Notes: generated by a model from the sequence alone, not told the origin. DNA of 42,311 nt from Spirochaetia bacterium (GCA_009930325.1 RZYO01000009.1:1-42311), one strand, 5' to 3'. Positions 26,201-33,005 are shown, numbered from the stretch's first letter. Made by a program: numbers and translations.

Positions 26201-28896
26201 CTGATTTTAAGTCTGTTAAAATTGATGATGAAATACGAGAAAAAAATTTAACAAATATAGAAGTAACTGAAGAATATTTGGAGAAACAGCTTAATGAACT
26301 TGAGGCAAAAGATAAAGAAATTAAAGAAATAAAAAAAGAAATTAAATCATTAGAAAAAACTATAGACAAATTAAATCAAGAAAAGGAAAAGAATAAAGAT
26401 TATAAAAAAGAATTTAATAATTTAAATAATCAACTTAAAAAAGCAAATAGAACAATTGAATTATTAAAAGAAGCTGAAATTAATAGGAAAGCAAGAATTA
26501 CGAGAGATGAATTAATAAAAAATATAAAAATTAATTCACGCTTCAATATTCAAATACATGATGCAAAATATAAAGAAGGTTTAGATTGGATTCATAAATT
26601 ATTTGATAAAGAAAATAGAGAAGTGTCTTCATTAAATATTCCTTTTGCTGATGAATTTAATAGACCAGGTAATGAAGTATTATATATACCTGAGAATTTG
26701 ATTAAATATTTACCAAAAGATTTTGTATTGACTAGGGATAATAGAGTTAGTCGTTGGACTGTTGATGATTTAAAAATCCTGGAATTAGTTACACAACAAT
26801 TTAGAGAAGATGCAAAAGTAAGTTTGTTTTTAAGAAATGAAGAAATAAAAACAAAGAGATCTAAATTTAATAATGATTATTTTACTCAAATGTATGGAAG
26901 GCAAGCTGAAAGATTTGATGATAACCTAGGGTACGCTTCTTCTATCAATAAAGATGTAAGACAAAATGTAAATTTAGCACCAGAAAATAAATTTTATCAT
27001 GGTCAAGAAACTGGAATAAGAAAAAAAATTAATACTATTTCAACTTCGATTGTTCATATTCAAAGAGCTGCAAGATATTTGGATGGGCAACAGGAAGGAT
27101 TATTATATGACTTTTTTGTTAAAGAATTACATAATAATTATTCTTTGTATTATAAAAATAAACATATAAGATTAGAAAATTTAGATAAATATATGAATGA
27201 AAAGGGCCTTTCAATAAACTATTTAGCTGAGAAAATATATTCATATAAGACACCAAGTACAACTATTGATTTAACTCGTGAACAATGTATAGGAGTGTTT
27301 ATTTATTCGTTAAATAAATATGGTATACCAAAACTAATGAGTGTAGGGGGGAATGGGTTATCATATCAAGATATTGCTAATATTGATAATTTATTGTCAA
27401 AACAGGATAAAGAATTTGCATTCAAAATGATTGATCTAATTGGTAAAGGTGATTCTGTTGAAAGATTAGATGAAGTATCATATAGAGTTTATAATAAAAT
27501 CTTGAAGAAAGAAAAAAATTATTTTCCTTTATCAGCTCAATCAATTGAACCTGAAGATAAAAAAACTTCTAAAACAAAAATAATAGGTGAGAAAAAAACT
27601 TTGCAAGGGTTTGTAGATAATGGAATGATGAATGAACGTGTTGATGCAGTTTATCCTTTAGACTTGGATGTTGTAAGTACTTTTAAAAGTCAAGTTGATG
27701 CACAAGAAAGAACAATTTATTTTTCTCAATGGGTAAAAGACGCTGAATATTATTTAGGAAGAAATACTTCTGTTGGTCAAATAATTGCTTCTTTATATGG
27801 AGATACTTGGAGGACAAATTTACAAAGTTTTGTAAATAAAGTTGCTCTAGTTTCGGCAGAAATTGTTCAGTTAGAAAAATGGGCCAATAAAATGCTATCA
27901 ACTGTATCAGCAAGTAAGATAACTTATTCGCTTTCAGCTGCAATGCATCAGTTCGCTTCATTAGGTGCTGGAGTTCGAGGGGATATTGATATAGATATTC
28001 TTATTGCAACCTTCTTAAAACCAAATACTAAGCAAATGAAGAAGGATATGGAATTATTAGATCCTAATATGAAAAATAGAGTTTTTAATTTAGAGGTAAG
28101 TAGATATCGAGATTTAGCTCATACAAGTAAAGCCGCAAGAGAAATTTCTAAAGTAGTAGATAAAGGTATGTTTCTTTCTGAAATAACAGATTCGTATGTA
28201 ACTACCAACTTCTGGTGGGGGGTATATAAAACTCAAATCAGAAAAGGTAAAACTGAAAAAGAAGCAATATTTAGAGCTAGTCAATTTATCTCTGAAACAC
28301 AATCTTCTTCAAATGAAATGGATTTATCTGAGATTCAATCAGGAAAAACTAATTTATTAAGAAGTTTAGCAAGGTTCAAAAATGACAATTTCCAAAAATG
28401 GAATCAACTATTTTTTGATTTACCTTATTACATTAAAACAGGGCAATATAAGAATGTTTTTGGCACTATTTTTTCCAATCTCTTATCAGCAGGTTTGTTT
28501 GTAGCAACAACTGGTTTGTTGTATCAAGCAGTAGGAGATGATGAAGATAAATTTAAAAAGATGTTTAGAATTTTTCTTGATGCTGTTTATCATCAATTAA
28601 TTGGAGATGTAATTCCTTTAGTAGGAGATGATGTATCAAATGCGATGGAAGGATATTCTTTTGGAACTACTAAAATAGCAGCGGCAACTTTAAATTCTAT
28701 TTTTTCACTTTTAGATGAAGTTACTGATATGGATGGAGATTCTGAAGCTTTAGCAGATAAGAGTGTAAATTTTGTTTCAGAAATATTGGGATTGATGTTT
28801 GGCCTTCCATCTGTTCAAGGAAAGCGAGTATATAAAGCTATAAAAGAAAAAGATGCCTTAAGATTATTGGGAGGTTATTGGGCTTCAAAAGAATAA
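20221..28896 (+). CDS. Giant polyvalent phage protein: zincin, ADP-ribosyltransferase, MuF-C-like and C-terminal LPD segments
   Basis: A 2891-residue protein in one intact frame. N-terminal 1-690: helical with two hydrophobic patches (about 157-217 and 366-388). Zincin-like protease: HEMGH at 705-709, later EERFADDFVAY near 767-778. ART-PolyVal-like segment about 890-1055: NWFGDWEKD, then VVYHGS, TGFFFT and VIEPNQIKSI. About 1080-1200 is a segment with GGMPMPSIAITK and FGEITFVG, as in other giant phage proteins. About 1455-1680 resembles the MuF C-terminal (nuclease-like) domain. Coiled coil about 2017-2110. The C-terminal 750 residues resemble the long conserved end of giant polyvalent proteins. 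The motif L-F/Y/W-Q-S-E/D recurs at Gln1055, 1450, 1681 and 1745, at domain borders. Probably packaged and injected with the DNA, as known for DarB-like proteins; role here is inferred. Confidence 0.8.
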   Translation: MNNNILDFDEINEMLMKDEKRQNNYRTGELDEDSKILERFTAKYKPALQNFYDSSDDPKGERFKVETAQLISSNTGINFDRAYSYLDMLGGDIYNRDIDTQGVMEGFINSVKEAHYTRLNGKAMTKWEITGNDKYLKQADEYNEEALKHHVHDDYNLLGDLFIASAQPAYSVSRFLINDLAIKGSAFAISTILGGGVPFAAIAGTKAVDLASKAYNLYDSGTVQAGNTYYNLSKIEDADGNKIDLQSPLAKTSFALMALVQGFIEVGSMEFMPGYKKLQQALGPKVMGNVLTKSIKDKVFDFGADWVKGLASESLEEGMQSIVEDLTSNLLKTHENKIKNAGFELDQAKDIFSKSFSSMLDAAKSMVLFGAISGGIGNGAIATRAKIDANKSFKNESNDNNKKGSKTVDKRYVVNDSHDNDESFEKEVQTKLKNIKKEKLDIPTGVPVGMSIRPKSREDSVLIEAGLRNGSKFLKMNVGEFDAATADVQQDMLNAYAYRFGGKIDNKTNTINIPNKEVYNYSINQLAKDSYDLQKNEDNSYSFKLRDHSGKAFTINIKSNEKPSKEYIEPDSTKASELSLPSFMKSIMKAKTDLTISPEVQTSLKKKYSNILSKKEISNVAGLYNVLSKGTGKSVSELDNIIEFRFETNEEINNVAMQSMLSQGLSQEEATAKLNSKIYRGYHSVQEGKQVITLTPNKNATTIFHEMGHVFSNLLSPEQKAVFSKAYNGQIGAMWASDIKSENNQFKLGDNTYKSYNEAFKQIVPNEERFADDFVAYVSTGVASSEELKGIFEKFKEFLTEFINTFSSRLSDSTIKAFDEILNGNPDNISEKLNNNIDSLNIMLQSDEIEKVKQKYNSYKIDKNGKKTYLAPNGKVSNLPESLYFIVRTSSFKNWFGDWEKDIENSSKVVDENGEPLVVYHGSGETFEKFDKKTIGRNYYESERTGFFFTKKKSTAKNYSILAEKDNGNKKVYQVFLNIKNPVLSSVNSDYLSPIDSFDMRSNSLMEGINFENKDGIVITGTNNDDMYLVIEPNQIKSIFNNGNFNSDNDSILFQSENKRTKVINENGTLIALHNISESNLIKAYNLGGMPMPSIAITKPEVNHNGFGEITFVGDNKLGNFLIENGYVYNRDIWSVRFPEPEYKVIKKNFSEFDTKLKELKKLVDNDDYFCSLTSLYSSQYETPKKLMRFYQDESYMLDIYKYQENISKNKKIDKNSEEFENWLYDLIKPLYSDGFLTIKGKKVDYNLFNIFNYMKTNDKISQIPLGMTYPKQKALAFTAQRLINRAQLKKYEDLIENIKDPEELLELKSDISKADSLAIENYKFRDTWEALNDYSKVFADYYKSSKKESEEKIIKALEKNDFEVSDDFVKTTLELAEKMRKRKRAYFEAKPKTIMQPSDFVAAIVPETTSTKLVETLREDGLQVEFYNNNRQEVLNNFINNNENSILFQSENIIDIFDKNFKENKKALDLFETNLMNLNINQRFKPNTYFKILEHTPLIFNELGYDDKPFVIYKSKIPQILSTEKISNGTPHGKEIDKKIMIDAFKAISNPVAVFNSVRKNKINNKYEKVKDHFVILVDILDKFNNGIIIPIHLEKNISNIKVNIISSVYGKDNTQKYVLNNLKNNNLVYLDKNKSDYVAFMPNFYGGNSSRLSDSVNTVLTKEDIVNQYHFDEGQNLYQSDDIIDSIEKYQVYSKYNNKTSSVPQDKLQLLSRSTVTSSKLSVIRRDDIVNKYNLERNQKLWQSEPEEKDSIFNNFDISDIEEALNRNFYVPSSSLYPLIDKSDVVRREIELRKDLAAFPWILDTARACDTLDEFLQHINELKYDESLGDRAAYDIENFHEDWFKDKKSQRNIAVKIYELSRVITPKQADRVFINSISDKYDLINLAIELNTPYMDVVDKKTIVKQPVFKGVSSTVLAINENSSRDKINQALNQIRMNPQAYRQALIVKQQAEQRVKVHNGDNDVSDISDRLAYSEMFLKEDVVDEELSTFSDFKSVKIDDEIREKNLTNIEVTEEYLEKQLNELEAKDKEIKEIKKEIKSLEKTIDKLNQEKEKNKDYKKEFNNLNNQLKKANRTIELLKEAEINRKARITRDELIKNIKINSRFNIQIHDAKYKEGLDWIHKLFDKENREVSSLNIPFADEFNRPGNEVLYIPENLIKYLPKDFVLTRDNRVSRWTVDDLKILELVTQQFREDAKVSLFLRNEEIKTKRSKFNNDYFTQMYGRQAERFDDNLGYASSINKDVRQNVNLAPENKFYHGQETGIRKKINTISTSIVHIQRAARYLDGQQEGLLYDFFVKELHNNYSLYYKNKHIRLENLDKYMNEKGLSINYLAEKIYSYKTPSTTIDLTREQCIGVFIYSLNKYGIPKLMSVGGNGLSYQDIANIDNLLSKQDKEFAFKMIDLIGKGDSVERLDEVSYRVYNKILKKEKNYFPLSAQSIEPEDKKTSKTKIIGEKKTLQGFVDNGMMNERVDAVYPLDLDVVSTFKSQVDAQERTIYFSQWVKDAEYYLGRNTSVGQIIASLYGDTWRTNLQSFVNKVALVSAEIVQLEKWANKMLSTVSASKITYSLSAAMHQFASLGAGVRGDIDIDILIATFLKPNTKQMKKDMELLDPNMKNRVFNLEVSRYRDLAHTSKAAREISKVVDKGMFLSEITDSYVTTNFWWGVYKTQIRKGKTEKEAIFRASQFISETQSSSNEMDLSEIQSGKTNLLRSLARFKNDNFQKWNQLFFDLPYYIKTGQYKNVFGTIFSNLLSAGLFVATTGLLYQAVGDDEDKFKKMFRIFLDAVYHQLIGDVIPLVGDDVSNAMEGYSFGTTKIAAATLNSIFSLLDEVTDMDGDSEALADKSVNFVSEILGLMFGLPSVQGKRVYKAIKEKDALRLLGGYWASKE

Positions 28897-28921
28897 AAAA
28901 ATCTCCCTTAGCTAGGGAGAT
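28894..28921 (-). terminator. Bidirectional-type terminator between the giant gene and the integrase
   Basis: ATCTCCCT (28901-28908) and AGGGAGAT (28914-28921) form a perfect 8-bp stem with loop TAGCT. Read leftward, seven T residues follow (complement of 28894-28900), so it ends the integrase transcript; read rightward it lies at the end of the giant gene but lacks a good T-run. Confidence 0.8.
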
Positions 28922-28927
28922 ATATAT

Positions 28928-30094
28928 TTATAACCATATTGTTTTTGTTAATTGTTTTTCTTGGAATTCAAATAATTCATCAATTTTATTGGCTACAGGT
29001 ATAATGTTGTCTGAAACGATGTGCGTATATCTTGATTGTATTCGTAACATATCTTGATGTTTCCAGGATAAATATTCAGCAACTAACATTGGAGATAATC
29101 CAGATACAATCAAAGCTGTATTTAATGAATGTCTTAAAACATGCGGGGTCATTTCAGATAAGATATCAGAATCTTCAGGAAATTTAGCACATGAATACAT
29201 TTTTATTTGTGCGAAAATAGAAGTAATCCAGTTGCAATGTTTTCTAAAATATTGAGAATCTTCAGTAGCTGGAGGGTCAAGACAACTTAGAGCATATTGG
29301 GTAATTTTAGCTAGTGGAATTATTCTAATTGAACCTCCTTTTGGTTCAATGAATTTTTCCATGTCCCATTGCCTATCAATCGTTAGTACACCATTATTAA
29401 TACGAGAGGGAGTAATCCCTAAAACTTCTCCTCTACGCATTCCTGTTGTTGCTAATACAGTGAAAAAAGCCCATGCTTCAATTGAATAAAAAGCTTTTTT
29501 GTCATTTATTAGTTTTGCTAAAATGTATGCAGGAATTGCTTGTTTTTTCTTTTCTTTGTAATGGATATTAGCAAAATCAGCACCTGGATTATAATCAAGT
29601 CTACCTTCTTGATAAGCTTGAGTTAATGCAACCTTTAAAAAAGTAAATAATAATTGTGAAGTTCGACAATGACCTTTTTCCTGAATAATAATTTCTTTAA
29701 TATTTTGGATATCAATTCTTATAATTTTAGAAAGGCTTTTATTAAGTATAGCCGGTTTTGTTTCTAATACTTTTAATAGGTTTTTTGCAGTTCTGATTTG
29801 TAATTTAGTATAACTGTCTGAAAATCTTGTGCCATTGATTTCAGCTGATTTCTTTCTTGGATTAGTGTCAGGATCAAGGAATAATTCAATCCAATCTTTT
29901 AATATTATGCATTCATCTTGTAAGTTGGTTGAATTCCCAATAAATTGATTTGCAATAATTAATGCTTTCTTTTTATTATTTGTTTTTGTTGATGTTTGAT
30001 GTCTTATTCCGTTTACATCGGACCATTGAAAATAATAGTTTGAAGAGTTTCCTCTTTTGTAAACTCTAGTGATTTGTTGAGTACCATTCCGCAT
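28928..30094 (-). CDS. int: Tyrosine recombinase, phage integrase
   Basis: The 388-residue protein is a tyrosine integrase of the phage type. N-terminal arm-binding-like part with YFQWSDVNGIRHQTSTKT, a core-binding domain (about 65-180), and a catalytic domain with TTGMRRGE (Arg220), TPHVLRHSLNT (His318, Arg321), SWKH (His346) and RIQSRYTHI (Tyr356). All catalytic residues are present. AGGAGG lies before the ATG. It is transcribed toward the phage genes and starts 140 bases beyond the 3' end of tRNA-His, the classical place for an integrase that uses the tRNA 3' end as attB. A hairpin at 30189-30219 lies between them and may be a binding site. Confidence 0.93.
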   Translation of the reverse strand: MRNGTQQITRVYKRGNSSNYYFQWSDVNGIRHQTSTKTNNKKKALIIANQFIGNSTNLQDECIILKDWIELFLDPDTNPRKKSAEINGTRFSDSYTKLQIRTAKNLLKVLETKPAILNKSLSKIIRIDIQNIKEIIIQEKGHCRTSQLLFTFLKVALTQAYQEGRLDYNPGADFANIHYKEKKKQAIPAYILAKLINDKKAFYSIEAWAFFTVLATTGMRRGEVLGITPSRINNGVLTIDRQWDMEKFIEPKGGSIRIIPLAKITQYALSCLDPPATEDSQYFRKHCNWITSIFAQIKMYSCAKFPEDSDILSEMTPHVLRHSLNTALIVSGLSPMLVAEYLSWKHQDMLRIQSRYTHIVSDNIIPVANKIDELFEFQEKQLTKTIWL

Positions 30095-30188
30095 AAATTC
30101 CTCCTAAATGCTGCGACTTGCAACCAATTTAGAAAGAAAAGACAAATTAGTAGGGTGATAAGTTCTACCTGTAAAAGAAATTAAACCA

Positions 30189-30219
30189 TTCGTAGCTAAA
30201 AAAAAGAATGAGCTACGAA
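30189..30219. repeat. Inverted repeat between integrase and tRNA-His
   Basis: TTCGTAGCT (30189-30197) and AGCTACGAA (30211-30219) form a perfect 9-bp stem with an A-rich loop. It could terminate tRNA-His transcription, though no T-run follows on the tRNA strand, or bind recombination or regulatory proteins next to the attachment site. Confidence 0.5.
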
Positions 30220-30233
30220 CGCCTAATGCCTAG

Positions 30234-30306
30234 GGTGGATGACGGGACTTGAACCCGCAACAACCAGAACCACAATCTAGCGCTCTACCATTGAACTACA
30301 TCCACC
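30234..30306 (-). tRNA. tRNA-His (anticodon GTG)
   Basis: On the minus strand the gene folds into a full cloverleaf: acceptor GGTGGATG/CATCCACC including the extra G-1 opposite C73 that marks tRNA-His, D-arm with AATGGTAGAGC, anticodon stem CTAGA/TCTGG with loop TTGTGGT (anticodon GTG), and T-arm GCGGG-TTCAAGT-CCCGT. The 3' CCA is not encoded. Upstream on the same strand are a TTGACA (complement of 30375-30380) and a GC-rich region before the gene; a leader hairpin (AGCC/GGCT with TAGTTAT/ATAACTA, 30311-30339) lies between. The 3' end faces the integrase and is the likely attachment site. Confidence 0.95.
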
Positions 30307-30483
30307 ATGTAGCCTTTAGTTATAAATAACTAAGTGGCTCAACGAGGCATACAATGCCATATTTTATTAGCTTTTGTCAATATGGATATTTAAAATAATT
30401 AAAAAAAAACTCAATATAGCTAAATTAGGGTGTTTAATACAATCATCTATATTTTTATATATAAATAAATCCATATTAATAAA

Positions 30484-30533
30484 AATAAAAAAGTCCTCAT
30501 AAATATTATATTAATAATATTATAAAGAGGACT
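30484..30533 (-). terminator. Terminator of the EIIA-antiporter-PII operon
   Basis: On the minus strand AGTCCTC and GAGGACT (30492-30498 and 30527-30533) form the base of a long stem whose inner part AATATTAT/ATAATATT also pairs; T-rich sequence follows (complement of 30484-30491). The gap 30340-30483 holds only the tRNA promoter region and A/T-rich DNA. Confidence 0.8.
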
Positions 30534-30561
30534 GTTTAAATTTAATTATTAAAAATTAAAA

Positions 30562-30909
30562 CTAATTTTCAATAAGACCGGTTGTTGAATCAAAAACAAG
30601 TGAAACTGGAACAACATATAGGTTAAGGATGTCTTCTTCTTTAATTGGGACTCCTCCAGCTTCTAAATTTGAAAGAAATTCTTTTGCTTCATCTTTGTTT
30701 TTTATATGTGAAAAGATAATAAGTTTCTCGTCTTCATGAGCATTTCCTCCACTAAAAAAGCCGCTAAATAAGCTGAATTCACTCTCTAGGCTATGATTTA
30801 AGTTCTTAGCATCCCAAACCGAGGCTTTCTGGATTCCAGCGCTTTGAAGAGCTAATAAAACATCTTCTTTATAATCCAATTTTGATAATGAAATAATTAA
30901 TAAATTCAT
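30562..30909 (-). CDS. PII-like regulatory protein
   Basis: The 115-residue protein has the ferredoxin-like alternating pattern of PII/GlnB-like small proteins: MNLLIISLSKLDYKEDVLLALQSAGIQKASVWD, a flexible loop with GFFSGGNAHEDEK (about 48-61), then IIFSHIKNKDEAKEFLSNLE and a C-terminal VVPVSLVFDS strand. The uridylylation Tyr of GlnB is not apparent, so it is a PII-like sensor of the kind found beside transporters rather than a nitrogen-regulatory PII. It is the last gene of a three-gene leftward operon, 15 bases after the antiporter, and probably controls that transporter in response to a nucleotide or ion signal. Confidence 0.65.
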   Translation of the reverse strand: MNLLIISLSKLDYKEDVLLALQSAGIQKASVWDAKNLNHSLESEFSLFSGFFSGGNAHEDEKLIIFSHIKNKDEAKEFLSNLEAGGVPIKEEDILNLYVVPVSLVFDSTTGLIEN

Positions 30910-30924
30910 GGCTTAATCTCCTAA

Positions 30925-32142
30925 TTAGTCGTTTTTAGATACGTTAACTTCCCCAGCTTTTTTAAGGGCATATCGAGTTAATAATGGGCCTACTATTTCA
31001 GTAATTATTGTAGTAAATAAAAGTACGTTAATTACTATAGTTGCCATTGTTGAACCTGCATTTCCATATTTAGGTAAAGTAAATTCTTTGTTGATAGCAA
31101 GAGCTAATGCTAATGCAACGCCAACTTGAGGTAATAAAGCAAAGCCAACTAAACTGCGAACAGTTTTTGGTGCCTTTCCGATTTTAGCGCCAAGAGAAGC
31201 ACCCCCAGTTTTACCAATACTTCTTGCAAAAAAGTAGAAAATGCCTAAAACTCCAATTTGTTTTATCAGTGCAATATTTAAATTAGCTCCACCAAGAATA
31301 AAGAAAGCTGTAATAAATATTGGTGATAAATTAGTTACAATACTTGCACTTTTTTTACTTAATACTGGAGAAGTATTAACAATAACAGCTCCAAAAGCCA
31401 TTGTTGCTAAAAGTTCTGATACACCAATATATTCAGAAATACCGATTAAGCCTAATATGAATGCTACTAATAATAGCATTATTTGATCATTGTTTTTAAC
31501 TTTTTTGAGAATTAGTACATAAAATATAGCAGCTACAATACCAATTGCAAAAGCTTCAAGTATTGCTAATAAAGCACTTAATAGCATTGTTGGAATTGCA
31601 ATAGATGTACCTAGTAATCTTGAACTTACAAAACCTTCAATAAAAACATATATTATAAGAGCAGCGGCATCATCTAAACCAACTACAGCTAATATTGTTG
31701 AAGTTAAAGGTCCTTTTGCTTTATATTGTCTAATTACTGCTACAGTTGCAGCTGGAGCTGTTGCGCTAGCTACTGCTCCAAGTAAAAGGGCTGTATTAAG
31801 TTCAGCATGATATATATAATTTAAAACAATAAATACTACGGTAAAGGCTCCGATACTTTCAAATAAAACAATTGAAAAAATACTTTTACCTAAACTTTTA
31901 ATAACATCAACTTTTAATTCGATACCAATTGTAAAGGCAATCATACCTAAAGCTATTGTTGATATCGGACTAAATTTAATAAGTATCTCGGGTGTTAATA
32001 AGTTTACAGCAGAGACTCCAAGAATAACACCTAATAAAACAAAACCTGTTACTTCTGGAACCTTTATTTTATTGACTCCTACTTTTGTTGCATACGCTGC
32101 AATAAAAATAGCCGCTAAATAAAGAAAAATTTGTCCTTCCAT
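30925..32142 (-). CDS. CPA2-type sodium/proton or potassium/proton antiporter
   Basis: The 405-residue protein is an integral membrane protein with about 11-13 transmembrane segments. Conserved features of Na+/H+ exchanger-like CPA2 family members are visible: VTGFVLLGVILG near 31-42, FTIGIEL near 70-76 in the position of the discontinuous helix, GAVASATAPAATVAVIRQY near 122-140 and GLDDAA near 155-160, whose double Asp is the usual ion-binding pair. It is shorter than Kef-type proteins and lacks TrkA-N domains, the PII-like protein and EIIA encoded beside it taking their place as regulators. GAGGATAA precedes the ATG. Ion specificity (Na+ or K+) cannot be told from the sequence. Confidence 0.85.
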   Translation of the reverse strand: MEGQIFLYLAAIFIAAYATKVGVNKIKVPEVTGFVLLGVILGVSAVNLLTPEILIKFSPISTIALGMIAFTIGIELKVDVIKSLGKSIFSIVLFESIGAFTVVFIVLNYIYHAELNTALLLGAVASATAPAATVAVIRQYKAKGPLTSTILAVVGLDDAAALIIYVFIEGFVSSRLLGTSIAIPTMLLSALLAILEAFAIGIVAAIFYVLILKKVKNNDQIMLLLVAFILGLIGISEYIGVSELLATMAFGAVIVNTSPVLSKKSASIVTNLSPIFITAFFILGGANLNIALIKQIGVLGIFYFFARSIGKTGGASLGAKIGKAPKTVRSLVGFALLPQVGVALALALAINKEFTLPKYGNAGSTMATIVINVLLFTTIITEIVGPLLTRYALKKAGEVNVSKND

Positions 32143-32157
32143 TTATCCTCTACCTTC

Positions 32158-32604
32158 CTATAAATCTGAAAATTGAGATAAAACTTCTTCTGCTGTGGTT
32201 GCAGCTAATAAAGCTTTTCTTCTTTCAGGATTTCTTACTACTAAAGTAACTTTAGAAAGGATCTGAAGATATTTTTTTTGTTCTTCGGAAGGTCCTCCAA
32301 TTAAAAATACCAATTTGACGCTTTGGTTATTGCCAGCGCCCCAATCTGAGTTGTTATTTAATACAGCAGGTAAAACAAAGAATTTTGAAATGCTTTTGAG
32401 TTTAGCATGAGGTATAGCAACTTGCCAACCGACATCAGTACTCATTATGGATTCTCTTTCGAAAATTGCATCTTCGAATTCTTTTTTGTTTGAAATATAA
32501 CCTTTCGCTTCAGCTTCTGAAACCATAGTTGATAATATTTCATTTTTGTCATTGTTGTTTAAAAACAGCACCGAATCTTTTGAAAAATAATCTATTACTC
32601 GCAT
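32158..32604 (-). CDS. PTS EIIA domain protein, fructose/Ntr type
   Basis: The 148-residue protein is a lone EIIA of the mannitol/fructose family: the phosphorylated His lies in VGWQVAIPHAKLKS (His66), and the rest shows the usual order (EFEDAIFERE, VKLVFLIGGPSEEQKKYLQILSKVT). The start was set at 32604 because GGAGAAAACA lies just before that ATG; the longer frame begins with TTG and is disfavoured. No EIIB/EIIC transport subunits lie nearby, so it is a regulatory EIIA that receives phosphate from HPr and probably controls the antiporter encoded directly downstream, as for EIIA-Ntr and K+ transport in other bacteria. The gap to the antiporter is 15 bases. Confidence 0.88.
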   Translation of the reverse strand: MRVIDYFSKDSVLFLNNNDKNEILSTMVSEAEAKGYISNKKEFEDAIFERESIMSTDVGWQVAIPHAKLKSISKFFVLPAVLNNNSDWGAGNNQSVKLVFLIGGPSEEQKKYLQILSKVTLVVRNPERRKALLAATTAEEVLSQFSDL

Positions 32605-32623
32605 TGTTTTCTCCAATATTCAT

Positions 32624-32652
32624 AGTGTAGAAATTTAAAACTTTTTTGTAAA
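32624..32652 (-). promoter_or_regulatory. Promoter of the EIIA operon
   Basis: On the minus strand TTTACA (complement of 32647-32652) and TACACT (complement of 32624-32629) are 17 bases apart, about 20 bases before the EIIA start. Confidence 0.65.
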
Positions 32653-32653
32653 G

Positions 32654-32687
32654 ATATATTATTATACTTTATATATTATTATACTTT
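32654..32687. repeat. Perfect 17-bp tandem repeat upstream of the EIIA promoter
   Basis: ATATATTATTATACTTT occurs twice without a gap (32654-32670 and 32671-32687), directly behind the -35 box. It may be an UP-type element or regulator site, or simple slippage of A/T DNA. Confidence 0.6.
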
Positions 32688-32944
32688 CATATATAAATAA
32701 TTTTAATTATATTTATTTTTTTTAATGAAACAATCAAATAAAATGATGATTAATTATACATCCAAAGCATTTAAAATGTTAATATGGCTATAAAATTAAA
32801 TTGATAAATATTTAATAATTTCTTTTTTAAATATAAATCTAAAAAAAGGGCATAGACATCTTTACTCAAAATATGTTTTTTTTGTACAGTATTTTTATAA
32901 AAATATCCAATAATTTAAATCATAACAATCTTTTTTGGAATATT

Positions 32945-32978
32945 CCTCTTTCCCTGTATTCAAGGTTAGAGGTTTTTT
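32945..32978 (+). terminator. Possible terminator in the intergenic gap
   Basis: CCTCT (32945-32949) pairs with AGAGG (32968-32972), followed by six T residues. It lies in the 460-base gap between divergent genes, upstream of the glycosidase promoter; no rightward gene precedes it. The rest of the gap (32688-32944) is A/T-rich with no feature I can support. Confidence 0.35.
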
Positions 32979-33005
32979 ATTTTAATTCATTTTTAAAAAA
33001 TAAAC

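Larger units (their letters stand above)
7524..30306. mobile_element. Integrated phage-like element at tRNA-His (left end not in view)
   Basis: From immunity repressor to integrase, the region holds regulation, replication, packaging and giant-protein genes, all rightward apart from the repressor and the integrase. The right border is at the 3' end of tRNA-His (30234). No copy of the tRNA 3' segment is visible at 1-8000, so attL probably lies before this window and the cargo genes at 392-7254 would then be part of the element. No portal, major capsid, head-tail, tail fibre, holin or endolysin gene is recognisable. Confidence 0.75.

Noticed and set aside
17595-28896. Tail tape measure proteins
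   Set aside because: No tail genes around, enzymatic motifs inside the larger protein, and no long regular repeats.
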